Origin: Xanthobacteraceae bacterium
GTDB taxonomy: Bacteria > Pseudomonadota > Alphaproteobacteria > Rhizobiales > Xanthobacteraceae
Direction of reading: 5' to 3'
Length of the DNA stretch: 64,000 nt
Assembly (NCBI GenBank): GCA_019635585.1
Contig: JAHBZE010000002.1
Location: 496,001-560,000, forward strand
Shown: piece by piece, positions 27,738 to 38,616 of the stretch
Layout of the letters: each line of letters opens with the position of its first letter
Position numbering within the stretch: the first letter of the stretch is position 1
Program-made: the position numbers and the translations under genes
The notes under the pieces: model-generated
Told to the model about the DNA's origin: nothing
Databases searched by the model: none
The model's input: the letters and a program-made list of their open reading frames with translations, nothing else

Positions 27738-28949
27738 ATGGCGAAAATCAAGGTCAAGAATCCGGTCGTCGAAATGGACGGCGATGAGATGACACGGATC
27801 ATCTGGCAGCTCATCAAGGACAAGCTGATCCACCCCTACCTCGACATCGACCTGCTCTATTACGATCTCTCGGTCCAGAAGCGCGACGAGACCAACGACC
27901 AGATCACCATCGACGCCGCCAACAAGACCCGCGAAGTCGGCGTCGCCGTGAAGTGCGCCACGATTACGCCCGACGAAGCGCGCGTGAAAGAATTCAATCT
28001 CAAGGAAATGTGGAAGTCGCCGAACGGCACCATCCGCAACATCCTCGGCGGCGTGATCTTCCGCGAGCCGATCATCTGCAAGAACGTGCCGCGCCTGGTT
28101 CCCGGATGGACCCAGCCGATCATCGTCGGCCGCCACGCTTACGGCGATCAGTATCGCGCGACCGACTTCAAGGTGCCGGGCAAGGGCACACTGACGATTT
28201 CCTTCGTCGGTGCTGACGGCCAGAAGATCGAGAAGAAGGTATTCGATTTTCCCGCCGGCGGCGTCGCGATGGCGATGTACAACCTGGATGACTCGATCCG
28301 CGAATTCGCCCGCGCCTCGCTGAATTACGGCCTCGCGCGCAATTACCCGGTCTATCTTTCGACGAAGAACACGATTCTGAAAGCCTATGACGGCCGCTTC
28401 AAGGACATCTTCCAGGAAGTATTCGACAGCGAGTTCAAGTCGAAGTTCGAAGCCGCGAAGATCACCTACGAGCATCGCCTGATCGACGACATGGTCGCGG
28501 CAGCACTCAAGTGGTCGGGCGGCTACATCTGGGCGTGCAAAAACTACGACGGCGACGTGCAGTCCGACACGGTCGCGCAGGGCTTCGGCTCGCTCGGTCT
28601 CATGACCTCGGTGCTGATCACGCCGGACGGCAAGACCATGGAAGCCGAAGCCGCGCACGGCACCGTGACCCGCCACTACCGCCAGCACCAGAAGGGGCAG
28701 GAGACTTCGACCAATTCGATCGCCTCGATCTTCGCCTGGACCCGCGGCCTTTCGCATCGCGCCAAGCTCGACAACAACGCCGAACTCGCGAAGTTTGCCG
28801 CGACCCTCGAGAAGGTCTGCGTCGATACGGTGGAAAGCGGCTACATGACCAAGGATCTCGCGCTTCTCGTGAGCGCCGACCAGAAGTGGCTCTCGACCGA
28901 GGGCTTCCTCGACAAGATCGACGAGAACCTGAAGAAGGCGATGGCCTGA
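27738..28949 (+). CDS. icd: NADP-dependent isocitrate dehydrogenase
   Basis: A 403-residue TCA-cycle enzyme of the dimeric eukaryote-like subfamily found in alphaproteobacteria. [23 protein letters not shown] is the standard start; [13 protein letters not shown] is the substrate-binding loop and [17 protein letters not shown] the NADP-binding segment. It diverges from the TrmJ fusion gene with 136 bp between starts. A long terminator hairpin follows. Confidence 0.96.
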   Translation: MAKIKVKNPVVEMDGDEMTRIIWQLIKDKLIHPYLDIDLLYYDLSVQKRDETNDQITIDAANKTREVGVAVKCATITPDEARVKEFNLKEMWKSPNGTIRNILGGVIFREPIICKNVPRLVPGWTQPIIVGRHAYGDQYRATDFKVPGKGTLTISFVGADGQKIEKKVFDFPAGGVAMAMYNLDDSIREFARASLNYGLARNYPVYLSTKNTILKAYDGRFKDIFQEVFDSEFKSKFEAAKITYEHRLIDDMVAAALKWSGGYIWACKNYDGDVQSDTVAQGFGSLGLMTSVLITPDGKTMEAEAAHGTVTRHYRQHQKGQETSTNSIASIFAWTRGLSHRAKLDNNAELAKFAATLEKVCVDTVESGYMTKDLALLVSADQKWLSTEGFLDKIDENLKKAMA

Positions 28950-28985
28950 TTTCGGCTGGCCTGAATCTGAATCAGAGCATCAACG

Positions 28986-29021
28986 AAAAAGGCCCGGAAC
29001 GACTCGTTCCGGGCCTTTTTC
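28986..29021. terminator. Bidirectional rho-independent terminator
   Basis: Stem GGCCCGGAAC/GTTCCGGGCC with a five-base loop (extendable by two pairs), flanked by AAAAA and TTTTT. It lies between icd and the convergent alaS and can act on both. Confidence 0.92.
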
Positions 29022-29067
29022 TTGAATCGGATTCGATGCGTGAGGCGCTTGAATCTCTACTTTAACT

Positions 29068-31725
29068 TCAAGCGGAAAGCGCTGATTCTATTGCCTTTAG
29101 CGCATCATTGGCTTTGGCCCCGTCGGGTCCGCCGGCCTGCGCCATGTCGGGCCGGCCGCCGCCGCCTTTGCCGCCGAGCGCCTCCGCGCCCTTGCGCACC
29201 AGGTCGACCGCACTGAACTTCGAGGTCAGGTCTTGCGTGACGCCGACCACGATACCGGCCTTGCCGTCATCGGTTACGCCGACGATTGCGACCACGCCCG
29301 AGCCGACCTGCTTTTTGCCCTCGTCGGCAAGACTCTTGAGGTCCTTGATCTCGATGCCTTCGACTGCACGCGCGAAGAATTTCACGTCGCCAACGCTTCT
29401 AATCGCGTCGTCGCTACCGGATTTTCCGCCGCCGCCCATCGCAAGCTTCTTGCGCGCATCCGCAAGATCGCGCTCGAGCTTCTTGCGCTCGTCGAGGAGC
29501 TGCTCGACGCGCTGACCGACCTCGCCGACCGGCGACTTGATCGCGTCCGCGACTTCGCGGAGCTTCTTCGCATCGCCGGTAAGCGACCTGCGCGCGCCCG
29601 CGCCCGTGAACGCCTCGATACGGCGAACGCCGGCCGCGACCCCGCTGTCGGCGAGGCCCGCGATGATGCCGATCTCGCCGGTGCGCTTTACATGCGTGCC
29701 GCCGCAAAGTTCGACCGACCAGCCCAGCGCATTGCCGCCCTTGGTCTCGCCCATCGCGACTACGCGCACCTCGTCACCGTATTTTTCGCCGAACAAGGCG
29801 CGGGCGCCCGAAGCACGAGCGTCGTCGAGTGCCATAATGCGGGTCGTGACGGCCGAGTTCTGCAACACGTAATCGTTCGCCATATCCTCGATCTTCGCCA
29901 TTTCTTCCGGCGTGATCGGTTTCGGATGCGAGAAGTCGAAACGCAGCCGGTCGGGCGCGACCAGCGAGCCCTTCTGCGCGACATGATCGCCGAGCACTTG
30001 GCGCAGCGCTTCATGCAGAAGATGGGTCGCCGAGTGATTGCGGCGGATGTCCGCGCGGCGCGCGTGGTCGACCTTTAACTCAAACGGCTTGCCGGTTTCG
30101 AGCGCGCCTTCCTCGACCTTGCCGAAATGCACGAACAGGTCGCCCGCCTTCTTTTGCGTATCGGTGACGCGGAATTTCGCTTTCTCGCCGATGAGCCAGC
30201 CGGTATCGCCGATCTGGCCGCCGCTCTCGCCATAGAACGGCGTCTGGTTGAGGATGACAGCGCCCTCCTCGCCGGCTTTCAGCAACTTCACCTCAGCGCC
30301 GTCTTTGACGATCGCGCTGACCACGCCTTCGGCGGTCTCGGTTTCGTAGCCGAGGAATTCGGTGGCGCCTAACTTCTCCTTGAGGCCGAACCAGACCGTC
30401 TCGGTCGCAGCATCGCCCGAGCCCTTCCAGCTTTCGCGCGCCTTGGCCTTCTGCTTCTCCATCGCGGCTTCGAACGCCTTGGTATCGACGGTGATGCCGC
30501 GGGGTTTGAGCGCATCCTGCGTGAGATCGAGCGGAAAGCCGTAGGTGTCGTAGAGCGTGAAGGCGGTTTCGCCCTTGAAGCTGTCGCCTTTCTTGAGCGA
30601 CTTCGCTTCCTCCTCGAGCATGACCAGGCCGCGCTCGAGCGTCTTGCGGAAGCGGGTTTCCTCGAGCTTCAGCGTTTCGGTGATCAGGCTTTCGGCGCGG
30701 ATCAGTTCCGGATAGGCGGAGCCCATCTCGCGCACGAGCGCGGGAACGAGCCGGTACATGAGCGGTTCTTTCGCGCCCAGCAACTCGGCGTAACGCATGG
30801 CGCGGCGCATGATGCGGCGAAGCACATAGCCCCGGCCTTCGTTCGAGGGCAGCACACCATCGGCAACGAGGAACGACGACGCGCGCAGGTGGTCCGCGAT
30901 CACGCGGTGCGCCGGCACCTTGTCGCCCACGGCTTTCACGCCGGTCGCCTCTTCGCTCGCGCGGATCAGGTTCCTGAACAGATCGGTGTCGTAGTTGGAA
31001 TAGACGCCCTGCAGGATCGCGGAGATGCGCTCGAGACCCATGCCGGTATCGATCGACGGGCGCGGCAGGTCGATGCGCTGGTCCTTCGTCACCTGCTCGT
31101 ACTGCATGAAGACGAGGTTCCAGAACTCGAGGAAGCGGTCGCCGTCCTCGTCCGGGCTGCCCGGAGGGCCGCCCTGCAGCTTGTCGCCCTGATCGATGAA
31201 GATTTCGGAGCACGGCCCGCACGGACCGGTGTCGCCCATCGCCCAGAAGTTGTCGGAGGTGGCGATGCGGATGATCCGGCTCTCGGGCAGGCCCGCGATC
31301 TTCTTCCAGAGGTTAAAGGCCTCGTCGTCGGTGTGATAGACGGTGACGAGAAGCTTGTCCTTCGGCAGGTCGAAGGTCTTCGTACAGAGCCCCCAGGCAA
31401 GCTCGATCGCACGCTCTTTGAAGTAGTCGCCGAACGAGAAATTGCCGAGCATCTCGAAGAACGTGTGATGGCGCGCGGTATAGCCGACGTTGTCGAGGTC
31501 GTTGTGCTTGCCCCCGGCGCGCACGCATTTCTGCGAGGTCGTCGCCTTGTTGTAGGGCCGCTTCTCGACGCCGGTGAAGACGTTCTTGAACTGCACCATG
31601 CCGGCGTTCGTGAACATCAAGGTCGGATCGTTGCGCGGCACCAGCGGCGACGACGGCAGGATTTCGTGCCCCGCTTTCGCGAAGTAATCGAGGAAGGCCG
31701 ACCGGATTTCGTTGACGCCGCTCAT
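29068..31725 (-). CDS. alaS: Alanine--tRNA ligase
   Basis: An 885-residue class II synthetase with editing domain. Motif-1-region landmarks at the start ([20 protein letters not shown]), the zinc/editing motifs [11 protein letters not shown] and [10 protein letters not shown] (about residues 560-670), and the Gly-rich C-terminal domain ending in [12 protein letters not shown] are complete. No frameshift or internal stop is apparent. It may share the recA-strand transcription direction but stands alone between terminators. Confidence 0.97.
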   Translation of the reverse strand: MSGVNEIRSAFLDYFAKAGHEILPSSPLVPRNDPTLMFTNAGMVQFKNVFTGVEKRPYNKATTSQKCVRAGGKHNDLDNVGYTARHHTFFEMLGNFSFGDYFKERAIELAWGLCTKTFDLPKDKLLVTVYHTDDEAFNLWKKIAGLPESRIIRIATSDNFWAMGDTGPCGPCSEIFIDQGDKLQGGPPGSPDEDGDRFLEFWNLVFMQYEQVTKDQRIDLPRPSIDTGMGLERISAILQGVYSNYDTDLFRNLIRASEEATGVKAVGDKVPAHRVIADHLRASSFLVADGVLPSNEGRGYVLRRIMRRAMRYAELLGAKEPLMYRLVPALVREMGSAYPELIRAESLITETLKLEETRFRKTLERGLVMLEEEAKSLKKGDSFKGETAFTLYDTYGFPLDLTQDALKPRGITVDTKAFEAAMEKQKAKARESWKGSGDAATETVWFGLKEKLGATEFLGYETETAEGVVSAIVKDGAEVKLLKAGEEGAVILNQTPFYGESGGQIGDTGWLIGEKAKFRVTDTQKKAGDLFVHFGKVEEGALETGKPFELKVDHARRADIRRNHSATHLLHEALRQVLGDHVAQKGSLVAPDRLRFDFSHPKPITPEEMAKIEDMANDYVLQNSAVTTRIMALDDARASGARALFGEKYGDEVRVVAMGETKGGNALGWSVELCGGTHVKRTGEIGIIAGLADSGVAAGVRRIEAFTGAGARRSLTGDAKKLREVADAIKSPVGEVGQRVEQLLDERKKLERDLADARKKLAMGGGGKSGSDDAIRSVGDVKFFARAVEGIEIKDLKSLADEGKKQVGSGVVAIVGVTDDGKAGIVVGVTQDLTSKFSAVDLVRKGAEALGGKGGGGRPDMAQAGGPDGAKANDALKAIESALSA

Positions 31726-31850
31726 GTTCTTAAAGGCTTTGCCGGAGAAGGATTTAGCGCCCGTTCTCTAGCCGAGCGAGCCGCCTTGGTCGAGCGGCAA
31801 AGGAGCCCGCCCGGAACGCCCGTGGACGCGGGCATTCCGGGCGCGTCGGC

Positions 31851-33416
31851 TCAATTGATATTGGGTTGGGCGAACAGCACGCCCCCGAACAGGAGCCAGG
31901 CGAGCAGCAGCGTCCAGAACACGTTGATTCCCTGTGCCGCCACAAAAGCGATCGCCGGACGGCCCTTGCCGGTGGTCGCAAGCTCCACGAAACGGGTTTC
32001 GAGCCCGATACAGACGAAGGCGAGCGCGAACCACCAGGTTCTGAGTTCGTTGAGCGCGCTGCGCGTGCCTGCGATCAGTTCGGACGGTAGCAGGAAGGAG
32101 AACACCGCCGACGCCACTACGAAACCGATCACGAATTTCGGGAAGCGTTCCCAGATAACCGCGGCACTCGGCTTTTCGCCGGAATTCTTGCCCGCGCGCA
32201 GCGTCCACCAGATCGCGAGCGCGAAGGCCGCGATCCCGATCAGCGCGTTCTGCGAGAACTTGACGATGACGCCGGTTTTCATCGCGGCGTCGCTGATCAA
32301 TGCGCCCGCGGCTACGACCGAAGCGCTGGTGTCGAGGGTGCCGCCGAGCCAAGCGCCGGCCACGAGTTCGTCCATGCCCGACGATTTCGCGACCCACGGC
32401 ATCACGATCATCATGGGCACCGCGACGACCAGCACGAGCGAGGTGACATAAGAGAGCTTCTTCTTGTCGCCCTGAATCGCGCCGCAAGCCGCGATCGCCG
32501 CGGAGACGCCGCAGATCGAGACCGCAGTCGACAGCATCGCCGCGAACTCGTCATCGACCTTCAGCTTCCGAGCGATCCAGAAACACGCGTACCAGACCAC
32601 GAAGACGACAAGTACCGCCTGCGTGAGGCCGAGCGCGCCGGCCTGCAGGACTTCGAAAAGGAGCAGGCTCGCGCCCAGAATGACAAGGCCGGTTTTTATG
32701 AAGAACTCGGTCTGCACCGCGGGCTTCAGCCAGTCCGGTACGCCGATGGTGTTGGATATCAACAGACCCAGCGCGAGCGCGAAGATGACGTATTCGATGC
32801 CCCAGTTCTGAAAGAGGCCATTGCCTGCGAGGAAGCGCGCGAGCCAGGCGAGCAGGATTATGGCGGGCAAGCCGATCAGAAACGGCATTACGCGGTGGCC
32901 GAGCAAACCGATGCCGAGCCCAGCCACGATCAGGAAGCCGAGACCGACGTAGATAATCTTCACGAGATTGGATGAGGCGAAGACGCGTTCCGGGCTCGCG
33001 GCCGCATGCCCGCGAACTTCAGCACCAAGCGCGCCGGCAAGCGTGCGATTGCCGAGCTTCGCGAGGTTGGCGGCGGCATCTTCGATGCCTCTGCGCTCGC
33101 CTTTGTTGAGTGCTGCGATCAGCGCGGCGCTGGAAACAGCGACATTGGCCTGGCCTTTCGCCTTGGCCTCCTTCTCGATCGCGGCAAGCGCGTCGATCCA
33201 GCCCGGGGTCATCGAGGTGATCTGGGCATCCGTAGTCCAGCGGAAGCTGGAAACCAGATTACGAAGGTCAAAGGATTTCCATTGGAATGCGAGCAGCACG
33301 GCCACGATGACGAGAAAGCCGAGTAACACCGAAAGCCAGTCTTCCGTGAGCCAGCCCTGCGGAGCCTTTGCGGTACCCCCGACCGGCTTGCCGGCCACCG
33401 CCGTTCGCTTTGCCAT
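31851..33416 (-). CDS. YeiH/UPF0324-family putative sulfate exporter
   Basis: A 521-residue membrane protein with about eleven hydrophobic helices. The signature stretch CGVSAAIAACGAIQGDKKKLSY, followed by GAWLGGTLDTSASVVAAG, defines the UPF0324 family (YeiH, putative sulfate exporters). An N-terminal portion of about 150 residues includes one membrane segment (30-47) and a hydrophilic periplasmic or cytosolic loop (50-140), making it longer than the roughly 340-residue E. coli YeiH. The transported ion is unproven. A GC-rich hairpin without T-run lies near 31829-31852. Confidence 0.8.
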   Translation of the reverse strand: MAKRTAVAGKPVGGTAKAPQGWLTEDWLSVLLGFLVIVAVLLAFQWKSFDLRNLVSSFRWTTDAQITSMTPGWIDALAAIEKEAKAKGQANVAVSSAALIAALNKGERRGIEDAAANLAKLGNRTLAGALGAEVRGHAAASPERVFASSNLVKIIYVGLGFLIVAGLGIGLLGHRVMPFLIGLPAIILLAWLARFLAGNGLFQNWGIEYVIFALALGLLISNTIGVPDWLKPAVQTEFFIKTGLVILGASLLLFEVLQAGALGLTQAVLVVFVVWYACFWIARKLKVDDEFAAMLSTAVSICGVSAAIAACGAIQGDKKKLSYVTSLVLVVAVPMMIVMPWVAKSSGMDELVAGAWLGGTLDTSASVVAAGALISDAAMKTGVIVKFSQNALIGIAAFALAIWWTLRAGKNSGEKPSAAVIWERFPKFVIGFVVASAVFSFLLPSELIAGTRSALNELRTWWFALAFVCIGLETRFVELATTGKGRPAIAFVAAQGINVFWTLLLAWLLFGGVLFAQPNIN

Positions 33417-33787
33417 ATCCTATGCCCCCAATTTCACATCAATAATTTGCTATTAATGCAGTATTCCCTACTAACATTGTCAAATAGGCAAGCCCAAATT
33501 CGCTGCTGCGCGTGAGCGCCGCAGTGACTGGGGTCAACTTCAAGATGAAAGGAGCGACGCGGTCCCTTGGCCCGGGCGGGGAAGCCAGTGGGCGAAGGAG
33601 ACCGCGTCCCGAACCGGAGCGCTGGGCAAGAGGCGATCCGGGCAGATTCCGAGGCCAAACGCTTTCCTTCAAGGATTTCAGCCTTCCACGGGCATACGTG
33701 GCGGCGGCTCCGCCGCTCCCGCCGGTACGGGCGAACTCACCCGGCAGGAAGCGGCTAAATCCTTAGGAAAACAGCGGCAGGGCTAAA
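33417..33787. other. 371-bp intergenic region
   Basis: This stretch lies downstream of recA and upstream of the YeiH-like gene on the same strand. It contains an imperfect inverted repeat (arms ACGCGGTC at 33557-33564 and GACCGCGT at 33600-33607, extendable with mismatches) and a GC-only palindrome near 33701-33716. Short open frames exist on both strands but have no start signal or family resemblance. I find no convincing gene. Confidence 0.6.
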
Positions 33788-34888
33788 TCAGGCCTCGGCT
33801 GCTTCGTCGGCGTCGTCGGCGTCACCGCCGTCTTCCGCCTGATCGAGGATTTGTTCGGCGACAAGGCCGGAATTGGTACGGATCGCGGCTTCGATCGCGG
33901 CCACGATGGCGGGATTTTCCTTCAAGAACGCCTTGGCGTTCTCGCGGCCCTGCCCGAGGCGCTGGCTGTCATAAGAGAACCAGGCGCCGGATTTCTCGAC
34001 CACGCCCGCCTTGACGCCGAGATCGATGATCTCGCCCATCTTGGAAACGCCCTCGCCGTACATGATGTCGAATTCGACCTGCTTGAACGGGGGAGCCACC
34101 TTGTTCTTGACGACCTTCACGCGGGTCTGGTTGCCGATCACCTCGTCGCGCTCCTTGATCGCGCCGATGCGGCGGATATCGAGACGGACCGAGGCGTAGA
34201 ACTTCAGCGCGTTGCCGCCGGTAGTGGTTTCTGGCGAGCCGTACATGACGCCGATCTTCATGCGGATCTGGTTGATGAAGATCACCATCGTGTTCGACTT
34301 CGCGATCGAGCCCGTGAGCTTACGGAGCGCCTGACTCATGAGACGAGCCTGGCTACCGGGCTGCACGTCGCCCATTTCGCCGTCGAGTTCGGCCCGCGGC
34401 ACCAGCGCGGCTACCGAGTCGACCACCAGAATATCGACCGCGCCGGAGCGCACGAGCGTATCGGCGATTTCGAGCGCCTGCTCGCCCGCGTCGGGCTGCG
34501 AAACCAGAAGATTTTCGATGTCGACGCCGAGCTTCTTGGCGTAGATCGTGTCGAGCGCGTGCTCCGCGTCGATGAAGGCGCAGGTGCCGCCGATCTTCTG
34601 CGCTTCCGCGATGGTGTGGAGCGCGAGCGTCGTCTTGCCGGAGGACTCCGGCCCGTAAATTTCGATGACCCGGCCGCGCGGCAAGCCGCCGACGCCGAGC
34701 GCGATGTCGAGACCGAGCGAGCCGGTCGAGACCACCTGAATCCCCGCAGGCTTGTCGCTCTTGCCCAGTTTCATGATCGAGCCTTTGCCGAAGGCGCGTT
34801 CGATCTGGGAAAGGGCGGCGTCCAAAGCCTTGGATTTGTCCACGGAATTGCCTTCTACGACTCGGAGGTGGGCTGCTTGCGATGACAT
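33788..34888 (-). CDS. recA: DNA recombinase RecA
   Basis: A 366-residue recombinase that binds single-stranded DNA, promotes strand exchange and triggers LexA self-cleavage. Walker A is GPESSGKTT (residues 79-87); [36 protein letters not shown] covers loops L2 and the core. The C-terminus is acidic ([17 protein letters not shown]-like), as usual. The ATG at 34888 fits homologues ([20 protein letters not shown]). A LexA-type site about 92 bp upstream shows SOS control. Confidence 0.97.
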   Translation of the reverse strand: MSSQAAHLRVVEGNSVDKSKALDAALSQIERAFGKGSIMKLGKSDKPAGIQVVSTGSLGLDIALGVGGLPRGRVIEIYGPESSGKTTLALHTIAEAQKIGGTCAFIDAEHALDTIYAKKLGVDIENLLVSQPDAGEQALEIADTLVRSGAVDILVVDSVAALVPRAELDGEMGDVQPGSQARLMSQALRKLTGSIAKSNTMVIFINQIRMKIGVMYGSPETTTGGNALKFYASVRLDIRRIGAIKERDEVIGNQTRVKVVKNKVAPPFKQVEFDIMYGEGVSKMGEIIDLGVKAGVVEKSGAWFSYDSQRLGQGRENAKAFLKENPAIVAAIEAAIRTNSGLVAEQILDQAEDGGDADDADEAAEA

Positions 34889-34979
34889 AACACGGTCTCC
34901 CGATGCCCAGAGGCCTGCCGCCTCGGGGGTCCCGCCGCCTCGCGAACGGAACAAGGACAATGTACCTTGTTTGTTCTCT

Positions 34980-34994
34980 GTTCGCAATACGTTC
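34980..34994 (-). promoter_or_regulatory. Alphaproteobacterial SOS box (LexA site) of recA
   Basis: On the plus strand the sequence is GTTC-GCAATAC-GTTC, the exact GTTC-N7-GTTC direct repeat that LexA binds in alphaproteobacteria (GAAC-N7-GAAC when read toward recA). An additional GTTC at 34973-34976 precedes it. Confidence 0.85.
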
Positions 34995-35097
34995 TAATTG
35001 GGCTGTTGAGGGTGAACGACCGCTATGGTTAGCGGTTCGTTAAAGATCGCAGCCCCGGATCGAGTGCCTCAGCCTCGGAATCAGCACGAGCCGATTC

Positions 35098-36675
35098 TCA
35101 CCGCCCCAGCATCATCCGGCTCACATTCTCCGCGATCATCATGACCGGCGCATTCGTGTTGCCCGCAATGATCGAAGGCATGATCGAGGCGTCTACCACC
35201 CGTAAGCCCTCGACGCCCCGCACCCGCGCCTCCGGGTCCACTACCGATACCGCATCCTGCCCCATCCGGCAGCTTCCGACCGGGTGATAGATCGTCTCGG
35301 CGCGCGCGCGTATGTCCGCAATCATCGCATCATCGGTCCGCACCTGCGGCCCCGGCAACAGCTCGGCCTTGATGTGCTTCTTCATGGCGGGCGCTTCCAG
35401 CACGCGCCGCGCGATCTTCAACCCGTCGAGCAGCACGCCGATGTCGTCGGGATGGCTCAGATAATTCGCCTCGATCCTCGGCGGCGCGGAGGCGTCGCGG
35501 CTTTCGAGCGAAATGCGCCCCCGGCTTTTCGGAAGCAGATCGCAGACATGGAGCGTGACGCCGTAACCGAACGTGGTCTTGCGGCCGTGGTCGCGCATCA
35601 GCGCCGGAATGAAATGGAATTGCAGGTTCGGCCGCGCGCGGGCCGGGTCCGATTTCACGAAGCCGCCGGCTTCCGCGACATTGGAAGTCAGTTCGCCCTG
35701 CCGGTGCTTCGCATAGGCAAAGCCCGAGCGGATGAGCCGCGGCAGCAGACCCGGCGCCATGCCGATCGCATCGCGCCCGCGCGTCGCGGCCAGCACCGTG
35801 ATGTCGAGATGATCGGCGAGATTGGCGCCGACGTCGCGCGCATCATGCACGACCTCGATGCCGAAGCGCGAAAGTTCTTCGCCCGGTCCGATTCCTGAAA
35901 GCATCAGAAGTTGCGGAGAATTCACCGCGCCGCCACAGACGATCACCTCGCCGCCCGGACGCAGAAGAATATCGCGCCCGCGCAAACGCAATCCGGCGGC
36001 ACGGCGATCCTTGAACAACACGCGCTCCACCAGCGCGCCGGTCTCGACCGTGAGATTGGCACGCCCACGAACCGGCTCGAGGAATGCACGCGCAGCGCTG
36101 AAGCGCCGTCCCTCTTTCTGCGTCACCTGATAGATGCCGACGCCGTCCTGCCGCTCGCCGTTGAAGTCATCGTTCGCCGGAAACTGACATTCGCCGCCCG
36201 CCTGCACAAACGCGCGCGACAGCGGATTGACGTGGACGAGATCGGAAACCGTCAGCGGCCCTTCGGTGCCGTGATGGGAGTCCGTGCGCGCATTGTTGCC
36301 TTCCATCGCGAGGAAGAGTTCGCGCGCGCGTTCCCAGCCCCATTGCGGTCCTGCGACTTTCGCCCAGCCCTCGTAGTCCGCGGGATGCCCGCGCATGTAG
36401 ATCATCGCGTTGATGGAGCTCGAGCCGCCGAGCGTTTTCCCGCGCGGCCAGTAGAGGCTGCGGTCGTTGAGTTGAGGCTCGGGCGCGGTGGCATAACCCC
36501 AGTTGATGCCACGCGTGCGCGCGAGCAACGCAAGGCCGAGCGGAATGTGAATCAGCGGGCTTTTATCCGGCGGCCCTGCTTCAATCAGGCGGACGCGCGT
36601 TTCCGGATTTTCGGAAAGGCGGTTCGCCATCACGCAGCCCGCCGAACCCGCACCGACAATAATGTAGTCAAACAT
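35098..36675 (-). CDS. GMC-family FAD-dependent oxidoreductase (choline/alcohol dehydrogenase-like)
   Basis: A 525-residue flavoenzyme oxidising an alcohol to an aldehyde. DYIIVGAGSAGCVMANRLSE (residues 3-22) binds FAD; GKTLGGSSSINAMIYMRG is GMC signature 1; the C-terminal HPVGSCRMG carries the catalytic histidine region. An aldehyde dehydrogenase gene ends just upstream (3 bp apart, same strand), so the pair could take an alcohol to the acid. The substrate is unknown. Confidence 0.85.
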   Translation of the reverse strand: MFDYIIVGAGSAGCVMANRLSENPETRVRLIEAGPPDKSPLIHIPLGLALLARTRGINWGYATAPEPQLNDRSLYWPRGKTLGGSSSINAMIYMRGHPADYEGWAKVAGPQWGWERARELFLAMEGNNARTDSHHGTEGPLTVSDLVHVNPLSRAFVQAGGECQFPANDDFNGERQDGVGIYQVTQKEGRRFSAARAFLEPVRGRANLTVETGALVERVLFKDRRAAGLRLRGRDILLRPGGEVIVCGGAVNSPQLLMLSGIGPGEELSRFGIEVVHDARDVGANLADHLDITVLAATRGRDAIGMAPGLLPRLIRSGFAYAKHRQGELTSNVAEAGGFVKSDPARARPNLQFHFIPALMRDHGRKTTFGYGVTLHVCDLLPKSRGRISLESRDASAPPRIEANYLSHPDDIGVLLDGLKIARRVLEAPAMKKHIKAELLPGPQVRTDDAMIADIRARAETIYHPVGSCRMGQDAVSVVDPEARVRGVEGLRVVDASIMPSIIAGNTNAPVMMIAENVSRMMLGR

Positions 36676-36678
36676 GGT

Positions 36679-38085
36679 TCAGCCCAGAAAGCGCTTGGCG
36701 AGATCGATCAGCCGTTTCGCACGCCCCTCGTAAGGCGGAAACACGAGCGGCACCAGCGAGAAGCGGTTGCGCAGCACCGCGCGCTGATGGCTGAAGGCGA
36801 GAAAACCATAATGGCCATGCGCCATGCCGATGCCGGAATTGTTCACGCCGCCGAACGGCAGATCGGGATGCGTGAAATGCAGCATGGTGAGATTGACGCC
36901 CGCACCGCCCGATGTGGTCGACGCGAGTACGCGATCGGCGAACGCATTGTTACGGTCGAAAATATAAAGCGAAAGCGGTTTCGGCCGCGCGTTGATCTGC
37001 GCGATCACATGCTCGATGTCGTCGAACGCAATAACAGGAAGGATCGGGCCGAAAATTTCCTCGCGGCCGATTTCCATTTCCGGCGTGATCGCCTCGAGCA
37101 GCGTCGGCTGCATCGCACGCGCTTCCGCGCTGCCGCCGGAAACCACACGCGCTCCCTTTGTCTTCGCATCATCGAGTAGGCCGGAAAGCCGCCGCGCATG
37201 ATGATCGTTCACGATCCGCGCGAGATGCGGGCTTTGCGCGCCATCGCCATAGGCCCTCGCGATGCGTTCTCGCAGCGCCGCAACCAGGCGCTCCTTTGCC
37301 GACGAATGCACGAACAGATGATCCGGCGCGATGCAGGTCTGACCCGCGTTCACGAACTTGCCGAAGGCGATCCATTTCGCGGCCTGTTCGAGGTCCGCGT
37401 CCGGCCCCACGATCACCGGCGACTTGCCGCCGAGTTCGAGCGTGACCGACGCGAGGTTCTTCGCCGCCGCTTCCATCACGATCCGGCCCACCGCAGGACT
37501 GCCGGTGAAAAAGATATGATCGAAGGGAAGCGCGAGCAGCGCCTGCGAGACATCCTTGCCGCCTTCGATAACCGTCACGAGATCCGGCGGAAAGGTCTCC
37601 GCGATCAGGCGCGCGATTACGCCGGAGACCGCCGGCGTCATTTCGGAGGGCTTCAGCATTGCGCTGTTGCCCGCCGCGAGACACGACACCAGCGGCCCGA
37701 GACAAAGATTGAGCGGATAATTCCACGGCGCGATAATGAGACAGACACCGCGCGGCTGCGGCACGATCTGCGCCGATGTGCCGAACGTCGGCAGCGAAGA
37801 CGAAACCCGCGACGGCTTCATCCAGCGCCGCAGATGCTTCAGCGTGTGGCGGATTTCCTGCGTAACCGGCAGGATTTCTGTGAAGATAACCTCCGCTTCC
37901 GGCTTGCCGAAATCGGCCGCGAAGGCTGCGAAGATTTCCGGCTCGTAGCGCCGGACCGCGTCGGCGAGTTTCTCGAGCGCGGCGCGGCGCTCCGCATAGC
38001 CGAACGTAAGCCGCCGCTCGGCGGCCTTCACGCGTTGCGCAGCGAAGGCGGCACTAATGGCGTCGCTCGCCGTTGCTCCGTCCAT
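36679..38085 (-). CDS. Aldehyde dehydrogenase, coniferyl-aldehyde/class 3-like
   Basis: A 468-residue NAD(P)-dependent aldehyde dehydrogenase. The catalytic glutamate lies in VTLELGGKSPVIV (about residue 217) and the nucleophilic cysteine in NAGQTCIAPDH (about residue 252). The C-terminal FTHPDLPFGGVNNSGIG and hydrophobic tail resemble class 3 and coniferyl aldehyde dehydrogenases. First gene of a two-gene unit with the GMC oxidoreductase, which suggests paired oxidation of an alcohol, possibly lignin-derived or aliphatic. Confidence 0.85.
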   Translation of the reverse strand: MDGATASDAISAAFAAQRVKAAERRLTFGYAERRAALEKLADAVRRYEPEIFAAFAADFGKPEAEVIFTEILPVTQEIRHTLKHLRRWMKPSRVSSSLPTFGTSAQIVPQPRGVCLIIAPWNYPLNLCLGPLVSCLAAGNSAMLKPSEMTPAVSGVIARLIAETFPPDLVTVIEGGKDVSQALLALPFDHIFFTGSPAVGRIVMEAAAKNLASVTLELGGKSPVIVGPDADLEQAAKWIAFGKFVNAGQTCIAPDHLFVHSSAKERLVAALRERIARAYGDGAQSPHLARIVNDHHARRLSGLLDDAKTKGARVVSGGSAEARAMQPTLLEAITPEMEIGREEIFGPILPVIAFDDIEHVIAQINARPKPLSLYIFDRNNAFADRVLASTTSGGAGVNLTMLHFTHPDLPFGGVNNSGIGMAHGHYGFLAFSHQRAVLRNRFSLVPLVFPPYEGRAKRLIDLAKRFLG

Positions 38086-38111
38086 CGAATTCCTCCCTGG
38101 ACGGGACGATT

Positions 38112-38522
38112 CTACTTATTCGGCAGCCGGTCAAACACCGGCACCCCTTCCGCGATCACATGAAACGGCTGCTTGTCGACCGTATAGATCGCGATCTTCG
38201 GCCCGCCGTAACCCGCCGCCGGATCGTCGAGCGTTCCGATCTTGAGCACGATCTGCGGCATGTCCTGCCGCCTTGTCAGAATATGCGTGCCGCATTCGGC
38301 GCAGAATTCGCGCGTGACGGCATTGTCGAGATCGCTGCGCTGAAATCGCTTCGGCGTGCCCTTGGTGTAGGCAAAGCCTTCCGGCGGCATCAGCATGAAC
38401 AGGTTCGGCGCGCCGCCGGTGATATACTGGCATTCGCGGCAATGGCATTGTGCCTTCAGCATCGGCTTGCCTTCGGCCTTGTAGCGCAAGCTCCCGCAAT
38501 AGCATCCACCGGTAAGTTCCAT
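38112..38522 (-). CDS. GFA-family (glutathione-dependent formaldehyde-activating-like) zinc protein
   Basis: A 136-residue protein with the zinc-binding cysteine pattern of the GFA/CENP-V fold: GGCYCGSLRY, AQCHCRECQ and FCAECGTHI. Family members include glutathione-dependent formaldehyde-activating enzyme, but most are uncharacterised. The ATG at 38522 gives the normal start. It diverges from a secreted protein gene with 94 bp between starts. Confidence 0.85.
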   Translation of the reverse strand: MELTGGCYCGSLRYKAEGKPMLKAQCHCRECQYITGGAPNLFMLMPPEGFAYTKGTPKRFQRSDLDNAVTREFCAECGTHILTRRQDMPQIVLKIGTLDDPAAGYGGPKIAIYTVDKQPFHVIAEGVPVFDRLPNK

Positions 38523-38616
38523 GCTTTCCTCGCCCTTTGATCCCTCGCGCGCTCGTGAAGGCGCGCCCGCTGCGTTGGCGGCTAGGATGAACGCGGAAAA
38601 ACGGAGGAACAAGCCG

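Noticed and set aside
27387-28757. A 456-residue minus-strand frame over icd
   Set aside because: It is antisense to an intact isocitrate dehydrogenase and its composition is that of a shadow frame.
31811-31852. GC-rich inverted repeat between the YeiH-like gene and alaS as a terminator
   Set aside because: The stem is strong but no T-run follows on the relevant strand, so I did not list it as a terminator.
33434-33672. Two short overlapping minus-strand frames (77 and 74 residues) downstream of recA
   Set aside because: No start signal, no resemblance, and they overlap each other in different frames.
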